DNA of 7,235 bases from Firmicutes bacterium CAG:170 (GTDB lineage Bacteria > Bacillota > Clostridia > Oscillospirales > Oscillospiraceae): NCBI GenBank assembly GCA_000436735.1, contig FR887202.1, forward strand, positions 33,357-40,591. The letters run 5' to 3'. Position 1 is the stretch's first letter; each line of letters begins with the position of its first letter. The position numbers were made by a program, and so were the translations under genes. The notes under the pieces are model-generated. The model was not told the origin of the DNA, did no database searches, and saw nothing but the letters and a program-made list of their open reading frames with translations. Positions 1 through 6,091 of this stretch are shown here, piece by piece.

Positions 1-417
1 GGGGGCGGCGGCCCGCAGGGCATAGCCGGGGTTGACGGCTGCCGCCGCCAGCGTCAGGGATTCGGCCATGGTGGAGCAGGCGCCGTAAAGCCCGAGAAAG
101 GGGATGCGCGTGTCCCGGATGGCAAAAGCGGAGCTGATGCATTGATTCAGCAGATCTCCGGCGAAAAGCACGTCTAGATCGCTGTATTGAAGCTGCGCCT
201 TGCTGCGTGCTGTGTCGAGCGCAAGCTCCTGTAGGCGCGTCTCTGCCTTTTCCCATGTTTTCTGGCCGAAGCGTGTATCCGTCTCCGTGTGGTCAAAGAA
301 TCCCGCAAGAGGCCCCTCGCTTTCCTTTTTGCCCGCAATGGCGCTGTGCGCCAGAATGACCGGATGGCGGTCGAATACAATGGTCTGCCGGCCCTTGTGA
401 AGAGTGTCCAAGTCCAT
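1..417 (-). CDS. spoVAD: Stage V sporulation protein AD, 5' part (runs off the left edge)
   Basis: SpoVAD is a thiolase-fold protein of the SpoVA complex in the spore inner membrane. It binds dipicolinic acid and is needed for its uptake into the forespore and release at germination. The first 139 codons are present, against about 335-340 for the family. Recognition rests on the N-terminal block QTIVFDRHPV (residues 11-20), the KESEGPLAGFFD block (31-42), FAGDLLNQ (85-92) and IPFLGLYGACSTMAES (105-120), all typical of SpoVAD. The ATG at 417 lies only 2 nt after an AGGAG motif. The TTG two codons later (409-411) has a better 8-nt spacing and may be the true start. In many spore formers spoVAC lies immediately upstream of spoVAD. 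Here it does not: a cell-wall hydrolase gene and two terminators lie upstream, and a forespore-type promoter directly precedes the gene. The identity is firm; the exact start is not. Confidence 0.95.
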   Translation of the reverse strand, partial: MDLDTLHKGRQTIVFDRHPVILAHSAIAGKKESEGPLAGFFDHTETDTRFGQKTWEKAETRLQELALDTARSKAQLQYSDLDVLFAGDLLNQCISSAFAIRDTRIPFLGLYGACSTMAESLTLAAAAVNPGYALRAAAP

Positions 418-442
418 CGCTCCTGTCTGTAGTTTTTGGACT

Positions 443-471
443 TAGTATGCGGAAAAATGAAAAAAATAACC
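443..471 (-). promoter_or_regulatory. Candidate sigma-G/sigma-F promoter of spoVAD
   Basis: Read on the minus strand, positions 449-443 spell CATACTA, an exact match to the -10 element used by the forespore sigma factors F and G. The -35 position 17 nt upstream (471-467) reads GGTTA, which fits the gHATR consensus at only three of five positions. The predicted start of transcription is about 20 nt before the spoVAD ATG. Known spoVA operons depend on sigma-G, which supports the call. The -35 half overlaps the foot of the preceding terminator hairpin. Confidence 0.6.
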
Positions 472-491
472 GCAGGCGGAAAAGCCTGCGG
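450..491 (-). terminator. Second of two tandem intrinsic terminators after the NlpC/P60 gene
   Basis: CCGCAGGC (470-477) pairs perfectly with GCCTGCGG (484-491) across a 6-nt loop. On the minus strand the stem is followed by a T-rich stretch, TTATTTTTTTCATTTTT. It stops transcripts travelling towards spoVAD and so insulates that gene from upstream transcription. Confidence 0.75.
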
Positions 492-504
492 CCAAGAGGA
501 ATGG

Positions 505-546
505 AAAAAATGAAAAAGAAGTCGCACAGATATTCTGTGCGGCTTC
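505..546 (-). terminator. Intrinsic terminator of the NlpC/P60 gene
   Basis: A 13-bp stem (518-530 with 534-546, one T-G wobble at 522/542) closes a 3-nt loop. On the minus strand it is followed by TTTTTCATTTTTT. It starts about 45 nt after the stop codon of the endopeptidase gene and is the primary terminator of that transcript. Confidence 0.85.
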
Positions 547-590
547 CGGAATTCTTATACACTGCGGAGAAAAATTTTTGAAGCAAATGC

Positions 591-1538
591 TCAGAGAATG
601 CGCCGCGCGCCGACATAGCGGCTGGAGTAGTAGGTGTTGGAGAGCGAGGTGATCTTGACGCCGCCGTCGGCCGCGTGGATGAACTGGTTGTCGCCGATGT
701 AGATGCCGACGTGGCTCGCGGCGGCTCCGGTGGTGTATGTATTGTTGAAGAACACCAGATCGCCAAGCTCGAGGTCGGTGACAGCGGAGCCGTTGAGCAT
801 CTGATCGGCTGCGACGCGGTTGAGCGTGTAGCCCATCTGCGCATAGACGTATTTGACGAAGCCGGAGCAGTCAAAGCCGCCGCTGGGCGTCGAGCCGCCC
901 CAGACGTAGGGATAGCCGAGGTAGTTCTGCGCGAGGTCAACGACCTGCTGGCCGAGACTGACGACCTCGACCATGCTGCCGCCGGAGTTCCCGACCGGGG
1001 CCTGCGTCAGCTCGAGCAGGTCACTGCGGATATAGCCGGTGTCGCCGCCGAAGGGGACCTTATACCAGCCGCAGTTGCCGAAGGTGACCTTATACCAGCC
1101 GCAGTTGAAGCCGATGATATAGGGCTGATCGCCCGGCATCAGCTGCGCGAGAAGCTCGCCGTCGGACGACGGAGCGGAGCGCATGTTGACGGCGGAATCG
1201 ATCACATTGGCGTAGCCAAGCTCGATGTTCTCACGCTCCTTGAAGGTGATGTACTGCTTGGCCATGTAGCCGATCTGCAAATTGTAATCGACCAGATAGA
1301 AGTCGCCGGCGTCGCGGATGATAACCACGCTGTCGCCGTAGGAGGCGTTGGCGAGGATCTCACAGTCGGTGTTCGGCTTGGCGCGCAGACGAAGTCCGCT
1401 CGTTTCTACAATGCCGATGCCGGTTTTCAGCTCGATGGCAAACGCGGGAAGCGTCATAGCCGTCAGGGTGGCGCAGATCAAAAGCAGCGCCGTCAGGACC
1501 CGGAGTGTTTTTCCGGGAAGCGTTCTCTCTCTTTTCAT
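591..1538 (-). CDS. Secreted NlpC/P60 peptidoglycan endopeptidase with two SH3b domains
   Basis: Predicted exported cell-wall hydrolase of 315 residues. Residues 1-34 form a signal peptide: basic MKRERTLPGK, a hydrophobic core VLTALLLICATLTAMTL, and a cleavage motif AFA before IELK. Two bacterial SH3 domains follow (about 39-105 and 108-178), which usually bind peptidoglycan. A short G/S-rich linker leads to the C-terminal NlpC/P60 domain (about 194-315). Its catalytic Cys is C224 in FDCSGF, the catalytic His is H276 in SHVGIYIG, and the third polar residue is probably H288 in FIHAA. Enzymes of this family cleave the stem peptide, typically after D-glutamate. The ATG at 1538 was chosen because GGAGG precedes it by 6 nt; an in-frame TTG at 1556 overlaps that ribosome binding site. 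The gene lies 77 nt after the 96-residue protein gene, has no promoter I can see, and is probably co-transcribed. A 10-residue duplication sits in the second SH3b domain. Confidence 0.93.
   Translation of the reverse strand: MKRERTLPGKTLRVLTALLLICATLTAMTLPAFAIELKTGIGIVETSGLRLRAKPNTDCEILANASYGDSVVIIRDAGDFYLVDYNLQIGYMAKQYITFKERENIELGYANVIDSAVNMRSAPSSDGELLAQLMPGDQPYIIGFNCGWYKVTFGNCGWYKVPFGGDTGYIRSDLLELTQAPVGNSGGSMVEVVSLGQQVVDLAQNYLGYPYVWGGSTPSGGFDCSGFVKYVYAQMGYTLNRVAADQMLNGSAVTDLELGDLVFFNNTYTTGAAASHVGIYIGDNQFIHAADGGVKITSLSNTYYSSRYVGARRIL
1048..1107. repeat. 30-bp tandem duplication inside the endopeptidase gene
   Basis: Positions 1048-1077 and 1078-1107 are the same 30 bases with one difference (G at 1055, T at 1085). 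The repeat is in frame and yields two consecutive copies of NCGWYKVxFG (residues 145-154 and 155-164), one with Thr and one with Pro. This is the core strand region of the second SH3b domain, where one copy is normal. Confidence 0.95.
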
Positions 1539-1559
1539 GATAAACCTCCGTGCCAATGA

Positions 1560-1603
1560 AAACGGCGCTGCCGGCGAAGGATCGCCGGCAGATCGTACCG
1601 TTT
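1560..1603 (-). terminator. Hairpin between the 96-residue protein gene and the endopeptidase gene
   Basis: CTGCCGGCGA (1568-1577) pairs perfectly with TCGCCGGCAG (1582-1591) around a 4-nt loop. An outer stem of six pairs (1560-1565 with 1598-1603) encloses it. On the minus strand the inner stem is followed, after CGCCG, by TTTTCATT. The T-tract is short and offset, so this may be a partial terminator or attenuator, or an RNA-stabilising hairpin, that lowers expression of the downstream endopeptidase. Confidence 0.5.
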
Positions 1604-1615
1604 AACGGAGCCGGC

Positions 1616-1906
1616 TTACTTTGCAGCCAGCGCCCGCTTGAGCCACACACAGCCAACATCCAGAGCTGTGTAGAAGCCGTCCTTTACGCTCTTTTTTACA
1701 ATGCGGTCCTTGGCGCGGATCGACGGGTCGGTGAGCTGAAGCTCAACGGAGACCTTCGTCGCAATGTCCGTATCGCCCTTCTTTTCCGTTTCCAGGATCT
1801 GAAGCATGACGATGTGGGAATCTGCCATGGAGCCGTAATACACGATGGAATCCTTTCTCATAAGGGGAAAACCCTTATACATGAGAAGGTCTTTTTCTTC
1901 TGCCAT
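1616..1906 (-). CDS. Small hypothetical protein, 96 residues
   Basis: I do not recognise a named family or function. The protein is soluble, with no signal peptide, membrane segment or cysteine pair. It opens with an acidic start (MAEEKDLLMYKGFPLMRKD), continues with a hydrophobic, probably beta-rich stretch (about 21-40, IVYYGSMADSHIVMLQILET), a charged middle (41-52), a second strand-like segment (KVSVELQL, 51-58), and a basic C-terminus with a probable helix ending in LKRALAAK. The ATG at 1906 was chosen because AGGAGG stands 5 nt upstream; an in-frame ATG 13 codons earlier has no such site. It is the first gene behind a near-consensus sigma-A promoter and precedes the NlpC/P60 endopeptidase on the same strand, so the two probably share a transcript. 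A role linked to the cell envelope is only a guess from that pairing. That it is a real gene is well supported by its promoter, ribosome binding site and composition. Confidence 0.85.
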   Translation of the reverse strand: MAEEKDLLMYKGFPLMRKDSIVYYGSMADSHIVMLQILETEKKGDTDIATKVSVELQLTDPSIRAKDRIVKKSVKDGFYTALDVGCVWLKRALAAK

Positions 1907-1933
1907 AAGAACCTCCTGAAAGAATGTAATCAA

Positions 1934-1962
1934 ATTGTAACACATTTCAAAATTAATGTCAA
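1934..1962 (-). promoter_or_regulatory. Strong sigma-A promoter of the 96-residue protein/endopeptidase unit
   Basis: On the minus strand, TTGACA (1962-1957) is followed after exactly 17 nt by TACAAT (1939-1934), with a TGT extension just before the -10. Both hexamers are at or one base from consensus. The predicted start is near 1927, giving a short leader of about 20 nt to the ATG at 1906. Confidence 0.9.
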
Positions 1963-1984
1963 CAATAATTACAAAATTGTGACA
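1957..1984. promoter_or_regulatory. Inverted repeat overlapping the -35 element (possible operator)
   Basis: TGTC-ACAAT (1957-1960 and 1962-1966, skipping one base) is complementary to ATTGTGACA (1976-1984), with a 9-nt centre. It covers the -35 hexamer and the DNA just upstream, where a repressor or activator could bind. The stretch is AT-rich, so chance symmetry is possible, and I do not recognise the site as that of a known regulator. Confidence 0.3.
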
Positions 1985-2080
1985 AAGTAAAACGAATTAC
2001 GATTTGATCCGATGCCGGGACAGGGGAAAATGCGTGAATTTGGATGTTTGGCACGGGAAATTATGAAATTATGGATGCAG

Positions 2081-2129
2081 AGAACGGAAAACAGAAAATT
2101 CAGGCGGCTTGAGCGAAGCAAGCCGCCTG
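2081..2129 (-). terminator. Intrinsic terminator of ireB
   Basis: CAGGCGGCTT (2101-2110) pairs perfectly over 10 bp with AAGCCGCCTG (2120-2129). On the minus strand it is followed by AATTTTCTGTTTTCC. It begins 15 nt after the ireB stop codon. Between it and the -35 of the next promoter (1963-2080) I see only AT-rich spacer. Confidence 0.85.
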
Positions 2130-2144
2130 ATGTTGCAGGGATCC

Positions 2145-2390
2145 TCAGTCAAACAGGTAATGACGGACCAGCTCCTGAAGAAGCTCATCCCGATCCAGTT
2201 TGCAGATAAGGCTGCGAGCGTTGTTGTAGTTTGTGATATAGGTCGGATCCTCGGACAGCAGGTAACCGACGATCTGATTGATCGGGTTGTAGCCCTTCTC
2301 ACTCAAAGCGCTGTAGACTGCGGTCAGAATGGCCTTCATTTCTCCGGCTGCGTCGTCCGGCACCACAAACTTGATGGTATTATCCTCCAT
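2145..2390 (-). CDS. ireB: IreB family regulatory phosphoprotein (UPF0297/DUF965)
   Basis: 81 residues, the usual length for this family. In Enterococcus faecalis, IreB is phosphorylated on N-terminal threonines by the PASTA kinase IreK, is dephosphorylated by IreP, and acts in the pathway governing cephalosporin tolerance and envelope stress; in most clostridia its role is untested. The family signature is clear: EKGYNPINQIVGYLLSEDP (residues 32-50), then a YNNAR motif and the C-terminal ERDEI/ELVRYYL-like block, here DRDELLQELVRHYL. T5 in DNTIKF aligns with a phosphorylated threonine of the enterococcal protein. The ATG at 2390 fits family N-termini and has AGGGAGG about 8 nt upstream; the in-frame codon 7 residues earlier lies within the ribosome binding site region and was rejected. 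The gene has its own promoter and terminator. In many Firmicutes ireB sits between alaS and ruvX; here it follows pheT. Confidence 0.94.
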   Translation of the reverse strand: MEDNTIKFVVPDDAAGEMKAILTAVYSALSEKGYNPINQIVGYLLSEDPTYITNYNNARSLICKLDRDELLQELVRHYLFD

Positions 2391-2423
2391 ACGGTTACCC
2401 TCCCTTGTCAATAGCTTGCCCCT

Positions 2424-2452
2424 ATCATAATATATTCTCGCGCGGTTGTAAA
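2424..2452 (-). promoter_or_regulatory. Sigma-A promoter of ireB
   Basis: On the minus strand, TTTACA (2452-2447) is followed after 17 nt by TATGAT (2429-2424), each one base from consensus. The predicted start is near 2417, about 27 nt before the ireB ATG. Confidence 0.75.
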
Positions 2453-2507
2453 TGACCTGAACATTTCATTTGTGTTACAAGTTCTTAAAAACCACAAAAT
2501 GTTGCAG

Positions 2508-2558
2508 GAAACCGGCGGTTTCGGAGGCGCACCCGCATGGCGGCGGACGCGCCTCCGC
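2508..2558 (-). terminator. GC-rich hairpins after pheT, weak terminator candidate
   Basis: CGGAGGCGC (2522-2530) pairs perfectly with GCGCCTCCG (2549-2557), and a smaller internal stem is possible (2533-2536 with 2543-2546). A second small hairpin, GAAACC/GGTTTC (2508-2522), abuts it. Instead of an immediate T-tract, the minus strand continues TGCAACATTTTGTGGTTTTT, so termination may be incomplete and some pheST transcripts may run into ireB. Confidence 0.4.
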
Positions 2559-2601
2559 AGAGAATTATAGGGAGAAAGCAGGGAAGCTATACCGGAAAGG
2601 C

Positions 2602-4986
2602 TCAGCGGAGCTTGACGTGCAGCTCGGCTTCGAGCTTTTCAAGCACCTTGTTCACGACGCCGACGGAATCCTCGTCCGTGAGCGTCCGGTCGTCGGCGCG
2701 AAGCTCCAGACTGAATGCGACGCTCTTCTTGCCCGGCTCGATGCCGACGCCGCGGTAGATATCGAAGAGGTTGATCTTCCGCAGGAGCTTGCCTGCGGCG
2801 GCGGTGATGCAGCTCTCCAGCTCGCCGACGGTGAGGCTTTCGTCGCAGACGAGCGCCAGATCGCGCGCGACGGCGGGGAACTTGGGCAGCGGATGGAACA
2901 CGCGCTCACCGCCCGCCATGCTCTGGAGCAGGGTGAAGTCCAGCTCTGCGGCGTAGACCTCTGCGCCGATGCCGTAGGTCTCCGCGACCAGCGGATGGAT
3001 CTGACCGATCACGCCGACCTTTTTGCCGTCAATGCGCAGCTCGGCGCAGCGGCCGGGATGGTAGCTGGGATTCTCGGTGTTGCGTACATAGGTCGCGGCG
3101 GGGATGTTGAGCGAGGCCAGCAGCGCGTCGATCTCGCCCTTCATGCTGAAGAAGTCCTCATGCTCGCCATAGGTGCCGAAGATCAGGCGCTTCGGCTCGT
3201 CGGGAAGATCATGGCCCTCGACCGGCAGATAGATGCGGCCCAGCTCATAGAGCTTGACGCCCTTGTTTTTGTAGGCGTAGTTGCGGGCAAGGATATCCAG
3301 CATCGAGGGAAGAATGACGGTGCGCATGATGGAGGTATCCTCGCCAAGCGGATTGATGATGCGGATGGCATTGCGCAGCGGCGTGTCCTCCGGCAGGCGG
3401 ATGTTGTCAAAGACGGTGGGGGAGACGAAGGAATAGGTGATGATCTCGCTGTAGCCGAGGCTGCGCGCGATGGCGCAGGCCTTGTTTTCCAGAGCCTCGG
3501 CCTCGGTATAGCCGCCGAGCGTGGTCGCGCCGCGCATCAGCGTGGTTTCGATGCGGTTGTAGCCGTAGTAGCGCGCGACCTCTTCAGCGATATCGGCCAT
3601 GCAGCGCAGATCCGGACGCCACGACGGAACCTGGATCATGCCGTCCGCGACCGGAACTTCCTCGCGGCGCAGATACTCGATCATATCCTCGCGGGAAATG
3701 TCCGTGCCGAGCAGGGCGTTGATGCGCTCCGGCTCCAGCGGGAGCGTTACCGTCTCGGGAACGTAGTTCAGAACGTCGATCACGCCGTCCATGACCTCGC
3801 CCGCGCCCAGCAGCTCGACCAGCTCGCAGGCGCGATTGACGGCGGGAAGCGTCAGCATCGGGTCGATGTCCTTTTCGAACTTGGCCGATGCGTCGGTGCG
3901 CATGCCGAGCGCCAGCGCGGTCTTGCGGATGGAGGCGCCGAGGAAGTTTGCGGACTCGAAAACGACATCCACGGTGTCGTCCACGATCTCGCTGTTTTCG
4001 CCGCCCATGATACCGGCAAGGCCGACGGGCTTCGTCTCGTCGGCGATGACGAGCATATCGGGCTGGAGGCTGCGGACATTTCCGTCGAGCGTGGTGAGCG
4101 TCTTATCCTCGCCTGCGCGGCGGACGACGATCTTGCCGCCGCTTACATAGCGGTAGTCAAAGGCATGCATCGGCTGGCCGTATTCGACCATGACGTAGTT
4201 GGTGATATCAACAATGTTGTTGATCGGACGGATACCGGCGCTGCGCAGGCGCTGACGCATCCACTTGGGGGACGGTGCGATCTTGACGTTGCGCACCATT
4301 CTCGCGGTGTAGCGCAGGCACAGATCCTCGGCCTGCACATCTACGTCCAGAAGCGCCGTGAGGTCGCCCTCCGCGCCGCCCTTGACGACCGGCTCGTGGT
4401 GCTTCATGGGGACGTTGAAGGCGGCTGCGGTCTCGCGCGCCAGACCGATCAGGCTGTAGCAGTCGGGACGGTTGTTGGTGATCTCGAATTCCACGATGGA
4501 ATCGTCGTTTCCGATGACCTCATTGATGTCCTGACCGACGGTGCAGCCCTCGTCGTTCAGGATCCAGATGCCGTCGGCATAGGCCTCCGGGCAGTCGTGC
4601 TCGGTAAGGCCCAGCTCCTTATAGGAGCAGAGCATACCGTTCGACTCCACGCCGCGGAGCTTGCCCTTCGTGATGTGAATGCCGCCGGGCAGGTGGGAGT
4701 TATGGAGCGCGGCGGGAACCAGATCGCCCTCATGGACGTTCTGCGCGCCGGTGACGATCTGAAGCGGCTCGTCTTTGCCCACATCGACCATGCAGACCCA
4801 CATGTGGTCGGAGTTTTCGTGGCGCTTCATGGAAAGCACCTTGCCGACGACGACGTTCCGGATCTCCGCGTCCATGCGGGTGGTGGTTTCGACCTTCTGA
4901 CCGGCGATGGTCATGGTCTCGTCATATTCCTTATCCGTGGCCTGAATGTCAACGAACTCACGGAGCCATTTTCTCGAAATATTCAT
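2602..4986 (-). CDS. pheT: Phenylalanine--tRNA ligase beta subunit
   Basis: The beta subunit of the cytoplasmic alpha2-beta2 enzyme that attaches phenylalanine to tRNA-Phe; it binds the tRNA and hydrolyses mischarged Tyr-tRNA-Phe. At 794 residues it is full length for bacteria. Domains in order: an N-terminal segment (1-41); an EMAP-II-like OB-fold (about 42-155, with VVVGKVLSMKRHENSDHMWV and a GVESNGMLCSYKELG block); the B3/B4 editing domain (about 213-387, with GQPMHAFDYR at 270-279 and KPVGLAGIMGGENSE at 319-333); the B5 domain (about 408-478, ending in DIAEEVARYYGYNRI); a catalytically inactive synthetase-like core (about 485-690); and an FDX-ACB anticodon-binding domain (about 701-793, from KFPAVARDLAL to LEAELHVKLR). 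The ATG at 4986 has GGAGG 8 nt upstream and starts 16 nt after pheS, so the two are co-transcribed and, by inference, controlled by the T-box. Nothing is missing or broken. Confidence 0.98.
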   Translation of the reverse strand: MNISRKWLREFVDIQATDKEYDETMTIAGQKVETTTRMDAEIRNVVVGKVLSMKRHENSDHMWVCMVDVGKDEPLQIVTGAQNVHEGDLVPAALHNSHLPGGIHITKGKLRGVESNGMLCSYKELGLTEHDCPEAYADGIWILNDEGCTVGQDINEVIGNDDSIVEFEITNNRPDCYSLIGLARETAAAFNVPMKHHEPVVKGGAEGDLTALLDVDVQAEDLCLRYTARMVRNVKIAPSPKWMRQRLRSAGIRPINNIVDITNYVMVEYGQPMHAFDYRYVSGGKIVVRRAGEDKTLTTLDGNVRSLQPDMLVIADETKPVGLAGIMGGENSEIVDDTVDVVFESANFLGASIRKTALALGMRTDASAKFEKDIDPMLTLPAVNRACELVELLGAGEVMDGVIDVLNYVPETVTLPLEPERINALLGTDISREDMIEYLRREEVPVADGMIQVPSWRPDLRCMADIAEEVARYYGYNRIETTLMRGATTLGGYTEAEALENKACAIARSLGYSEIITYSFVSPTVFDNIRLPEDTPLRNAIRIINPLGEDTSIMRTVILPSMLDILARNYAYKNKGVKLYELGRIYLPVEGHDLPDEPKRLIFGTYGEHEDFFSMKGEIDALLASLNIPAATYVRNTENPSYHPGRCAELRIDGKKVGVIGQIHPLVAETYGIGAEVYAAELDFTLLQSMAGGERVFHPLPKFPAVARDLALVCDESLTVGELESCITAAAGKLLRKINLFDIYRGVGIEPGKKSVAFSLELRADDRTLTDEDSVGVVNKVLEKLEAELHVKLR

Positions 4987-5002
4987 TGTGTGATCCTCCT
5001 TC

Positions 5003-6031
5003 TCAGAACTGCGACAGGAAGCGAATATCGTTTTCGAAGATCATGCGCAGGTCGCTGATCTGGAAACGGCGCATGGCCATGCGCTCAAGGCCGATGCCGA
5101 AAGCAAAGCCGGAATAGATGCTCGGATCGATGCCGCAGCCCTCGAGCACCTTCGGATGCACCATGCCGGCGCCCAGCAGCTCGATCCAGCCCTCGCCCTT
5201 GCAGGTCGGGCAGCCCTCGCCGTGGCACTTGAAGCACTGCACGTCGACCTCGCAGCTCGGCTCGGTGAAGGGGAAGTGGTGCGGGCGGAAGCGAATGACG
5301 GAATCCGCACCGTACATGGCCTTGATGAGCGTTTCCAGCGTGCCCTTGAGGTCGGCCATGGTGACGCCCTTGTCGATGACCAGACCCTCGATCTGGTGGA
5401 ACATCGGAGAATGCGTGGCGTCCACCTCGTCCTTACGGTAGACGCGGCCCGGAGCCAGAATGCGGATCGGCGGCTGGCCGATGGCCTCCATGGCGCGGAT
5501 CTGCATGGGGCTGGTCTGCGTGCGGAGCAGGACCTTTTCGTCGTCGGTGATGTAGAACGTGTCGCTGCGGTCGCGGGAGGGATGGTTTTCGGCGATGTTG
5601 AGCTTGGTGAAGTTGTAGTCGGCAAGCTCGACCTCCGGGCCGTCAAGGATTTTGAAGCCCATGGAGATGAACAGGTCCTTCGCCTCATCGAGCGCGATGT
5701 TCATCGGGTGGCGGTGGCCGAGCTCCACGGTCTTGCCGGGAATGGTCACGTCGATGGCCTCTGCCTCGAGCTTCTGCTCGAGCGCCTTCGCCTTGAGGGT
5801 GGTTTTTGCCTCCTCGAGCTTTTCCTCGATGGCGGCGCGGACGTTGTTGGCCATCTGGCCCATGACGGGGCGCTCCTCGGCGGAGAGCTTGCCCATCGTT
5901 TTCAGAACGGCGGTCAGCTCACCCTTTTTGCCAAGAAAACGCACGCGCAGCGATTCCAACTCGTTGGAATCGCCAACGGCATTGAGCGCGTCAAGCGCCT
6001 CCTGCCGGATCTTCTCAAGCTGCTCTTTCAT
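5003..6031 (-). CDS. pheS: Phenylalanine--tRNA ligase alpha subunit
   Basis: The catalytic alpha subunit of phenylalanyl-tRNA synthetase, 342 residues, the normal length. Residues 1-90 form the N-terminal coiled coil that contacts tRNA. The class II catalytic domain follows, with motif 1 around HPMNIALDEAKDLFISMGF (108-126), motif 2 in GRVYRKDEVDATHSPMFHQI (195-214), and motif 3 in GFAFGIGLERMAM (308-320). Between motifs 2 and 3, residues 266-281 hold two consecutive CXXCXGXG units (C266/C269 and C274/C277), a zinc-knuckle-like insert known from Firmicutes PheS and absent from the E. coli enzyme. The ATG at 6031 lies about 10 nt after AAGGAGA. The gene is preceded by a T-box leader and is followed by pheT after 16 nt. 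Confidence 0.98.
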   Translation of the reverse strand: MKEQLEKIRQEALDALNAVGDSNELESLRVRFLGKKGELTAVLKTMGKLSAEERPVMGQMANNVRAAIEEKLEEAKTTLKAKALEQKLEAEAIDVTIPGKTVELGHRHPMNIALDEAKDLFISMGFKILDGPEVELADYNFTKLNIAENHPSRDRSDTFYITDDEKVLLRTQTSPMQIRAMEAIGQPPIRILAPGRVYRKDEVDATHSPMFHQIEGLVIDKGVTMADLKGTLETLIKAMYGADSVIRFRPHHFPFTEPSCEVDVQCFKCHGEGCPTCKGEGWIELLGAGMVHPKVLEGCGIDPSIYSGFAFGIGLERMAMRRFQISDLRMIFENDIRFLSQF

Positions 6032-6091
6032 AAAATGAAATTCTCCTTTTGAATGAAATTACGGAACGGAAAACAGACGGGGCGCGGGGAT

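Noticed and set aside
1539..1556. Upstream TTG start that would lengthen the NlpC/P60 protein by six residues
   Set aside because: It contains the GGAGG used by the ATG at 1538 and would add residues in front of a normal signal peptide.
675..1559. A 294-codon plus-strand open frame opposite the NlpC/P60 gene
   Set aside because: It is an antisense shadow of a gene with a clear signal peptide, SH3b domains and catalytic residues. It has no convincing ribosome binding site or recognisable domain.
1987..2000. GTAAAACGAATTAC, resembling a catabolite-response (cre) element
   Set aside because: Only the central CG and the outer GTAA/TTAC are symmetric. It misses several fixed cre positions and lies upstream of the -35.
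2012..2209. A 65-codon plus-strand open frame across the ireB terminator
   Set aside because: It overlaps the terminator hairpin and the 3' end of ireB, and has no promoter or domain support.
2470..5058. An 862-codon open frame on the plus strand, fully opposite pheT
   Set aside because: It mirrors pheT, a complete and strongly conserved gene. The antisense protein is low in complexity (rich in D, A, V, G, L), has no recognisable domain, and is explained by high GC at third codon positions suppressing stops.
5156..6052. A 298-codon plus-strand open frame opposite pheS
   Set aside because: It is an antisense shadow of pheS with the same biased composition and no domain.
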